Assembly (NCBI GenBank): GCA_946886545.1 | Contig: CAMPIU010000044.1 | Span: 1 to 12,338 of the forward strand | Reading direction: 5' to 3' | Length of the DNA stretch: 12,338 bases | Source of the DNA: an uncultured Flavobacteriales bacterium | GTDB lineage: Bacteria; Bacteroidota; Bacteroidia; Flavobacteriales; Crocinitomicaceae | Part shown: positions 7,509-12,338 of the stretch, one piece after another | Position numbering within the stretch: the stretch's first letter is position 1 | How the letters are laid out: each line of letters begins with the position of its first letter | Program-made: the position numbers and the translations under genes | The notes under the pieces: generated by a model | What the model was told of the DNA's origin: nothing | Database searches by the model: none | The model's input: the letters and a program-made list of their open reading frames with translations, nothing else

Positions 7509-8912
7509 TTACAATTTTAAAGGTTGTGAAATTAAACGATCGAATTTTTCTTTGAATTCATCCCTGTAAAAAAGGTTCATCGTCTCAAAAGGAATAATTC
7601 GTCCATCTTTATGAACAATGTGAACACACGATTTCTTGATTGCTCGTACATCAAAATCATACGCATCCATAAAATTCATGATAATAATACGAAATAGATT
7701 ATCATAACTCAAGCCGGGAGCCTCAACGACAGGTAAACAACATAATAACTGATGCATTTCATCCTGTACTTTTTCTACTGACGGAGCAGTTGAAAAAATA
7801 CTTAACAGATGATTATGTAGCCGGTGGTCCTGCTCATAAACAATAGTGTTCTTTGAGTTGTTAAGCAGATCTTCCGGATTGATTAAACGGGTCAGAGGGA
7901 AAACCTGATCTCCCATTTTCAAAGCATATCCCATGATCAAAGCATCCGGATTACAAGGAACCGGAACCAAATCAGCTGGTTCAAATAAAGGTGCCTGTTC
8001 TAAAATAAGTCTCCGAACCTCCGAGTTTGTTAAGCGATCTGTTGCAGGATTAAAATGTTCCAATCTTCCGGATGCACTCGTAGGTTGAAAAGTTACTCCG
8101 CGAACGCAAGGTTGCTTCAGTGCGTAATCAATGATCTTCCCTATTTCAGAATCATTCAATCCCTTTTGCAGGGTTACAACCAAGGTTGTACTGAGGTTCA
8201 AAGCATTGAGTTTTGCCAGAGCTTTCGTTCGAACTGCTCTCAAATCACGTCCTCGCATAGATTCCAATACCTCTTTCTCAAAGGAATCAAATTGCAGGTA
8301 AATCTCGAAGTCAGGCATGTAACTTGCTAACTTTTCGGCAAAACCTTCATCATTGGCAATTCGGATTCCATTCGTATTCACCATCAAATGTTTGATTGGT
8401 TGCGTTTTGCAATAATCCAGAATCTCAAAAAAATCAGGATGAATGGTTGGTTCGCCTCCTGAGAGTTGAACAACATCAGGTTCTCCTTCCGATTTCACGA
8501 CGACATCTATCATCTGTTTGATTTCCTCCAATGTACGATGTGTTCCATGCGTAGGTGAAGAAGAGGCGTAACAAGTGGGACAAGTCAAATTACAGCGATC
8601 TGTTACTTCAATCAATGTTAAGCAGGAATGCTGCTCGTGATCGGCGCAAATCCCACAATCCATCGGACAACCATAATCTGTGTGAGTATGAGGAGCTCTC
8701 GGGTACTCAGAGGCTTTATTGAAATTCCGTATATTCTTGTAAAAGGTAACGTCATCCGAAATGATTGTTTTCTGAAAACCATGTTCCGAGCAACGTTTTA
8801 ACATGAATACCTTTCCCCCCTCAAAAACAATTTTCGCTGAGATCCGCTTGTGGCATTCATTGCAAAGACTAATCGTGTGATCGTAATAAATATAGGAACT
8901 TTCAGTTGGCAT
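7509..8912 (-). CDS. Radical SAM protein of the tetraether lipid synthase (Tes)/MJ0619 type
   Basis: The predicted 467-residue iron-sulfur enzyme has an N-terminal metal knuckle (Cys17-x2-Cys20, then Cys41-x2-His44). Next comes a first CX3CX2C at 82-89 (CPMDCGIC), HEQHSCL at 92-98, and the main SAM-cluster motif CX3CX2C at 107-114 (CNLTCPTC) after the strand IEVTD. SGGEP at 151-155 binds the SAM amino group. Further conserved-looking cysteines are 269, 320, 391, 392 and 429, the last in CVHIVHKDGRIIPF. Two tandem CX3CX2C motifs plus the DHEQHSCLTLIEVTDRCN block are the hallmark of MJ0619-like proteins. That group includes archaeal Tes, which joins the ends of lipid alkyl chains and carries several 4Fe-4S clusters and a rubredoxin-type iron. 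The start ATG lies inside the 3' end of the Lgt-like gene (11-nt overlap), so the pair is translationally coupled. Substrate is unknown; a lipid is the likeliest guess. Confidence 0.85.
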   Translation of the reverse strand: MPTESSYIYYDHTISLCNECHKRISAKIVFEGGKVFMLKRCSEHGFQKTIISDDVTFYKNIRNFNKASEYPRAPHTHTDYGCPMDCGICADHEQHSCLTLIEVTDRCNLTCPTCYASSSPTHGTHRTLEEIKQMIDVVVKSEGEPDVVQLSGGEPTIHPDFFEILDYCKTQPIKHLMVNTNGIRIANDEGFAEKLASYMPDFEIYLQFDSFEKEVLESMRGRDLRAVRTKALAKLNALNLSTTLVVTLQKGLNDSEIGKIIDYALKQPCVRGVTFQPTSASGRLEHFNPATDRLTNSEVRRLILEQAPLFEPADLVPVPCNPDALIMGYALKMGDQVFPLTRLINPEDLLNNSKNTIVYEQDHRLHNHLLSIFSTAPSVEKVQDEMHQLLCCLPVVEAPGLSYDNLFRIIIMNFMDAYDFDVRAIKKSCVHIVHKDGRIIPFETMNLFYRDEFKEKFDRLISQPLKL

Positions 8913-9666
8913 ACAGGGTACTTTTAGGCTTAAAAATCAGATTCAAAATTGTTCGAATATACAATAAATAACAAGCAATGATCGCAAGCTGGATACTTGT
9001 CAGTTCGAATAACAAGGGAAATCGCGGCTTCATCCACTCTGCTGTAAATCGGTAGAACAGATACAGAAACATCATCAACTTGAATTGTATTCCATCACGA
9101 AACTTTTGCTTACGCTGTAAAAGGACCAATAATATTCCTATCAGAATTAATACCGCCATTTCATAAAGTGCCAGGGGATGTCTCATGATGCCGTCACCTA
9201 AATCCATTCCTGTTGGCCAATCCGTTTTGTTTCCATAAGTCATTTCCTGAATCCCTTGTGAAAAGCAACCTATCCGACCAATAAATAAACCCAGTAAAAT
9301 TGGAAAAGTCATTACATCACCGGAAGACGCTTTTAATTTCATGAAATACTTGGCGATCTCAACAAATAACCATCCTCCGAGCAAGCCACCAACCACCGTT
9401 TTGGAAGAATACAAGTACCACCAGAAATTCGGACTGCTTTTCCAGGCCTCGTAATTTTCAAGCGCTCCCAGAACTCGTGAAAAAATAAGCGCGCCGCTTG
9501 CTGCTGCAATTAATAAAATCATTCGCTGCTCCCAGGAAAAAACATCTTTAATTCGCTTTTTCTTGAAGACATAGAAGCGGAACCCCAGAAAAAAAGCGGC
9601 TATTTCAGTTACAACATGCGTATTGATCTCAGTTCCGAAAAGGTGAAGGTTGATTGGAAATTCCAT
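8902..9666 (-). CDS. Lgt-like (prolipoprotein diacylglyceryl transferase family) membrane protein
   Basis: The predicted 254-residue polytopic protein has roughly six to seven hydrophobic helices. Start ATG 9666 is preferred over ATG 9705 because it follows the upstream stop by one nucleotide (TAA-G-ATG) and gives a typical N-terminus (MEFPINLHLFG). Lgt hallmarks are GLFIGRIGCF (126-135, Arg131 matching essential Arg143 of E. coli Lgt), HPLALYE (163-169, the HPxxLYE motif) and YRFTAEWMK (205-213, Arg206 matching Arg239). Where canonical Lgt has the HGG segment (His103), this protein has KTVVGGLLGG (89-98) with no histidine. It is therefore probably not the cell's housekeeping Lgt but a paralogue with a different acceptor or chemistry. 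It overlaps the radical SAM gene by 11 nt, suggesting joint action on a lipid or lipoprotein in the cytoplasmic membrane. Confidence 0.8.
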   Translation of the reverse strand: MEFPINLHLFGTEINTHVVTEIAAFFLGFRFYVFKKKRIKDVFSWEQRMILLIAAASGALIFSRVLGALENYEAWKSSPNFWWYLYSSKTVVGGLLGGWLFVEIAKYFMKLKASSGDVMTFPILLGLFIGRIGCFSQGIQEMTYGNKTDWPTGMDLGDGIMRHPLALYEMAVLILIGILLVLLQRKQKFRDGIQFKLMMFLYLFYRFTAEWMKPRFPLLFELTSIQLAIIACYLLYIRTILNLIFKPKSTLYAN

Positions 9667-9667
9667 C

Positions 9668-10189
9668 TTATCCCAAGTCTCTTTTTGATGGTTTATATAG
9701 TTCAAGCAACTGTTCTATTTCAAAAGATTTCATCGTTCCAATTAATAATTTTCTTCCATCCTTGAAAACCAATTGCAATCCTTTTCTTCCCGAAACATTT
9801 AAAGCCCTGCCCTTTCCTGTAAAACTGTAGCGTATTCCCCAACCGCCATATTCCATGATTGGCGAATAATCGCGCAGGTAAACCTGGTCCAGGTCTTCCC
9901 ATTTGTAATTTGCGAATTTCAGCTGAATCGGAAAGAAGCGAACCGCAATTCCCGCATCCGAAATCCGGGTTTCCAGCTTCATGATGAAAAACAACAGTGA
10001 TAAGATCAGCATAAATAAAAACCCGATTAATAATAAGGCATTGTCAACTAAATTACTCCCTAACGGATGTCCGAAAAGAACCTGGGTAACAATAAAGAAA
10101 CCCATAACTCCTTTAATACCTGCCAAAAGAAACCACAACCACCATTGCCTGAATTTTTGTATTTCTGAAAATCGATGATATTCTTTCAT
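9668..10189 (-). CDS. Two-span membrane protein with C-terminal PH-like domain
   Basis: The predicted 173-residue protein starts at ATG 10189 (MKEYHRFSEI). A GTG at 10219 would add ten residues of no evident value. Two membrane helices at about 17-40 and 48-70 are followed by a beta-rich cytoplasmic domain. The YSPIMEYGGWGIR segment, the N-V-S-G-x-K-G-L-Q-L block and DGRKLLIGT suggest a bacterial PH-like fold of the kind common in Bacteroidota hypothetical proteins. It ends one nucleotide before the Lgt-like start, so the two are coupled. The lipase stop is 42 nt upstream; that gap holds only imperfect -7 boxes (such as TATATTTA), so a separate promoter is possible but not shown. Function is unknown; binding at the membrane surface is a guess from fold and context. 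Confidence 0.75.
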   Translation of the reverse strand: MKEYHRFSEIQKFRQWWLWFLLAGIKGVMGFFIVTQVLFGHPLGSNLVDNALLLIGFLFMLILSLLFFIMKLETRISDAGIAVRFFPIQLKFANYKWEDLDQVYLRDYSPIMEYGGWGIRYSFTGKGRALNVSGRKGLQLVFKDGRKLLIGTMKSFEIEQLLELYKPSKRDLG

Positions 10190-10231
10190 AACTTGAAAAA
10201 TTAGAGTGACTGGAATCACTTAAATATAGTA

Positions 10232-11317
10232 TTATCCGGGTAACTTTTTCATCAATAACAAATATGGTTCCAGCATGTGATTCATGAAGATTTCTTTCGG
10301 GTCTTGAGGAAATTTGCTGTAATATTCCACATCCGGGTAAAGGATGATGAAATTCCCGCAGCGTGTAAAAGCTGTTGAACGCGCCAGTTGAGGTGGTTCA
10401 AAGCCGTTCAAATTCTTAGTCATTAGTTTACCTATTTTTCTCCCTAAATACTTTTCAAAACGTCTCTGCGTTTTTTTAGAAGGTTTGTCCATTTTGTTAT
10501 ACATGTGCCGAACAACAAGCCTTGGGAAGAACGGCAATTTTTTAATTGCTTTTTTGGCATCACTGAATGGGTTTACCTTATTAAAATCATTTACGGTTTG
10601 TACTGAAAATGGCGATTCCGGGACCCAGTCCAATGAATTTACTGTGTTATAAGCCCAACCATTCTGTGTCAATTTCTCATAGTAATAAGCGAAGTATAGG
10701 TTCCCTGGCTTGGGTGCTGCACTGCAATAGGTTTTAAACTGAACATCCGCCGGAATGATCCCGTTTTCTTTCATGATCAAAAGATGAGCCGTAAGTAAAT
10801 AAGCTAAAGCTCCACCCTGACTATGTCCGGTGATATAAAATTCTTTCTTTCCCCGATCTATTTCTGCAAAAAGCAGAGAATCCATGTCTTTCCACAAACA
10901 GCCAAGAGCGGTAGTCCAGCCCACATGAACCAATGCTTTAGGATCTTTGGACAATTCGTAATAAAAAGTATCTTTCTCACTCGTTTTAATCCATCCTTTG
11001 GCGGGAATCATTCCGGCGTAGAAATTAGCGCCCCAACTTGCAAAGGTTCCGGTTGTTCCCCTTAAGGACAAAACACCAACACCTACTTTATCCTCCCAAT
11101 AATCCCATTTGTTATCAAAACCCAGGGTTTCTGACCGGTATTTAAACTCAAATCTTTCAGGCGATGGCATGGAATCCCAAAAAGTGGTGTCGGCAAAACG
11201 AAAGTTGACTTTCAACAATTCCATTGCTTCATATTTGTCGTAACCTGGTTTCAATTGGGCGTAAGAATGCCCTGAAGCCAGACACAGGAAAAGGAAAATA
11301 AGCAATCTGTTTTTCAT
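10232..11317 (-). CDS. Secreted class 3 lipase-like alpha/beta hydrolase
   Basis: The predicted 361-residue protein has a type I signal peptide (MKNRLLIFLFLCLASGHSYA, cut near 20-21), so it should be periplasmic or exported. The alpha/beta hydrolase core has RGTTGT at 86-91 near the oxyanion hole, GHSQGGA at 164-170 with nucleophile Ser166, NSLDWVP at 227-233 with Asp230, and NHMLEPY at 346-352 with likely catalytic His347. This order and the D-x-VP / H-x4-Y surroundings fit lipase family 3 (Rhizomucor-type triacylglycerol lipases). The substrate is probably an acyl ester, perhaps a glycerolipid. It starts 5 nt after the stop of the DUF1311-like gene and sits upstream of lipid-type enzymes in the same direction. 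That supports, but does not prove, a role in the same lipid process. Confidence 0.82.
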   Translation of the reverse strand: MKNRLLIFLFLCLASGHSYAQLKPGYDKYEAMELLKVNFRFADTTFWDSMPSPERFEFKYRSETLGFDNKWDYWEDKVGVGVLSLRGTTGTFASWGANFYAGMIPAKGWIKTSEKDTFYYELSKDPKALVHVGWTTALGCLWKDMDSLLFAEIDRGKKEFYITGHSQGGALAYLLTAHLLIMKENGIIPADVQFKTYCSAAPKPGNLYFAYYYEKLTQNGWAYNTVNSLDWVPESPFSVQTVNDFNKVNPFSDAKKAIKKLPFFPRLVVRHMYNKMDKPSKKTQRRFEKYLGRKIGKLMTKNLNGFEPPQLARSTAFTRCGNFIILYPDVEYYSKFPQDPKEIFMNHMLEPYLLLMKKLPG

Positions 11318-11322
11318 AGGAT

Positions 11323-11874
11323 TCAGATCAGATGAGTCAAATAATCAATTAGGGTCAAAAGCCGGCTTTTCTGTTGATGCATTAAGCGACCAGTGTATTC
11401 AATGGAATGAACACTTCCGCCTCCGCTGTATTCCTCCTGCATTAATTTCCCTGCTAAAGTCCGTTCCTTTTCCATCAACGATTTCCAGTCTTTCTGTGTG
11501 GAAATCACCAGATCTTTATCTTCCGCCTTCATTTTGGATAAGAGCAGATTGAAATACTTGTCTACCAGTTTTTCATATTCGGATGCGCAGGCAAGATTCG
11601 CTTTATTTATTCCAAGAGTTGTGGATTCTTTCTCCAACTGCTTTTGCAGTAAATTTTCAACCACGAAAGTATCTTCGAGAAACTGACGTCGAATCGAATC
11701 CGAAAAATCACTCATTCCCTCCTTTCTTTCCGTTTTTTGTGATAATTCATGGCCTTTTGCTCTTAAGTCCACACGCCACTTTATTTTCAGTGCTTCCATT
11801 TCCGAATCTGAAATTTGAGAATAGACGGATGAATACTGAAAAAGAAGAAATAGGAGCGTAATTCTGAGAATCAT
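11323..11874 (-). CDS. Secreted LprI/DUF1311-like protein
   Basis: The predicted 183-residue protein has a signal peptide (MILRITLLFLLFQYSSVYSQ, cut near residue 19). The mature part is helical and highly charged. The C-terminal half carries the DUF1311 pattern: an alanine/cysteine-containing start (ANLACASEYEKLVDKY, 92-107), STQKDWKSLMEKE (125-137), a GGGS (151-154) and a final helix QQKSRLLTLIDYL. LprI of Mycobacterium, in this family, inhibits lysozyme, but most members are uncharacterised and only one cysteine is seen here, so the usual disulfide is missing. It is the first gene of the minus-strand run, 5 nt before the lipase. An imperfect -7 box (TATTTTTA, 11892-11885) lies 10 nt before the start. 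Confidence 0.65.
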   Translation of the reverse strand: MILRITLLFLLFQYSSVYSQISDSEMEALKIKWRVDLRAKGHELSQKTERKEGMSDFSDSIRRQFLEDTFVVENLLQKQLEKESTTLGINKANLACASEYEKLVDKYFNLLLSKMKAEDKDLVISTQKDWKSLMEKERTLAGKLMQEEYSGGGSVHSIEYTGRLMHQQKSRLLTLIDYLTHLI

Positions 11875-12016
11875 GTTTTTATTTTAAAAATAATCAATCT
11901 CCCCTATTTGGAGTTATAAAAAGAAACTTTGTGTTCCAAACAGGTGTGGAAGAAGATGACCTTAAAGCTATTTTACTAATTTTAATTCGAATTACTATTT
12001 AGAACTACCCATACTT

Positions 12017-12338
12017 ATGAAACAAAACGGACTTGTTGTTGCAATACTTTTCACTTTAATCCATACAATTTCCTTTTCACAATCAGAAAAACAACTTGAT
12101 TCAATCCTTTCAATTTGTTCAAAAATGAAAGATGATACCAATAAAGTCATCTTTCAAAATGAAATTTCCTGGACTTTCAAATATTCACATCCGAAGCACA
12201 TGGAAAAACTGCTTCTGAACAATGTCAAACTTGCTAAAAATCTGAATTACAACCCCGGAGTTGCCTTGTCCTATAAAAATCTTGGAATTTTGATGGATGA
12301 AGCAGGAAACATACCCAAGTCATTGGAAAACTACCAGC
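12017..12338 (+). CDS. Secreted TPR-type protein, N-terminal part (partial)
   Basis: The frame opens at ATG 12017 and runs off the window after 107 codons. Residues 1-21 (MKQNGLVVAILFTLIHTISF followed by SQ) form a signal peptide. After it come helices with TPR-like spacing, for example LDSILSICSKMKDDTNKVIF and later ALSYKNLGILMDEAGNIPKS with LENYQ, which has the TPR signature of Gly, Ala, Asn-Leu-Gly and Tyr. In Bacteroidota such secreted TPR arrays often precede a transmembrane helix and a histidine kinase or LuxR-type DNA-binding domain, so this may be a sensor; the deciding part is outside the window. It is divergent from the lipase operon, sharing a 142-bp intergenic region. Confidence 0.7.
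   Translation, partial: MKQNGLVVAILFTLIHTISFSQSEKQLDSILSICSKMKDDTNKVIFQNEISWTFKYSHPKHMEKLLLNNVKLAKNLNYNPGVALSYKNLGILMDEAGNIPKSLENYQ

Noticed and set aside
9667..9705. Earlier ATG for the Lgt-like protein
   Set aside because: It would overlap the preceding gene by 38 nt and add 13 polar residues; ATG 9666 fits the stop-N-ATG pattern of the operon.
10205..10220. Inverted repeat AGTGA/TCACT between lipase and PH-like gene
   Set aside because: Only 5-bp arms with mismatched centre, too weak to call an operator or terminator.

Overview
This window reads as a chromosomal segment from a Bacteroidota bacterium, most likely in the Flavobacteriales (a Crocinitomicaceae/Fluviicola-type genome is my best guess, not proven). 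The reasons are moderate-to-low GC, tight operons without Shine-Dalgarno motifs, several promoters of the Bacteroidota type (a TAnnTTTG -7 box, in one case with a TTG box 18 nt upstream), and secreted proteins whose signal peptides end in the phylum-typical FSQ / YSQ / YAQ.

Left part (1-1120, minus strand): a glycosyltransferase family 2 gene with a C-terminal membrane anchor is followed 7 nt later by the start of a HAD-type heptose-bisphosphate phosphatase that runs off the window. They form a small envelope-glycan operon with a good promoter at 1092-1120. Divergent from it, at 1229-3382 (+), lies a secreted M48 metalloprotease gene. Its frame is broken by one in-frame TAA at 2645-2647 and then stays open for another 244 codons, so this is one gene split by a stop. 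A 36-codon single-span membrane protein gene lies convergent to it (3392-3502, minus).

Middle (3665-7230, +): clpB, a complete Hsp100 disaggregase, ends at a clear intrinsic terminator (6317-6349). A spacer with two overlapping, mutually exclusive palindromes and a short dyad follows, then a sanA-type DUF218 membrane protein with its own -7 box.

Right part (11874 down to 7331, minus): a compact six-gene run, probably one operon: a secreted LprI/DUF1311-like protein, a secreted class 3 lipase, a two-span membrane protein with a PH-like domain, an Lgt-like (prolipoprotein diacylglyceryl transferase family) membrane protein, a radical SAM protein of the archaeal tetraether lipid synthase (Tes)/MJ0619 type, and a 58-residue two-span membrane protein. 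The last four are joined by an 11-nt overlap and two stop-N-ATG junctions. An Lgt-fold enzyme translationally coupled to a Tes-like radical SAM enzyme suggests an uncharacterised membrane-lipid or lipoprotein acyl-chain modification. This is the most interesting part of the window. The Lgt-like protein keeps the family's Gly-Arg and Arg-Phe signatures but has Val where canonical Lgt has its HGG histidine. Divergent from the operon, at 12017, starts a secreted TPR-type protein cut off by the window end.

No rRNA, tRNA, CRISPR array, insertion sequence or phage gene was recognised. No gene-free stretch exceeds 300 bases.
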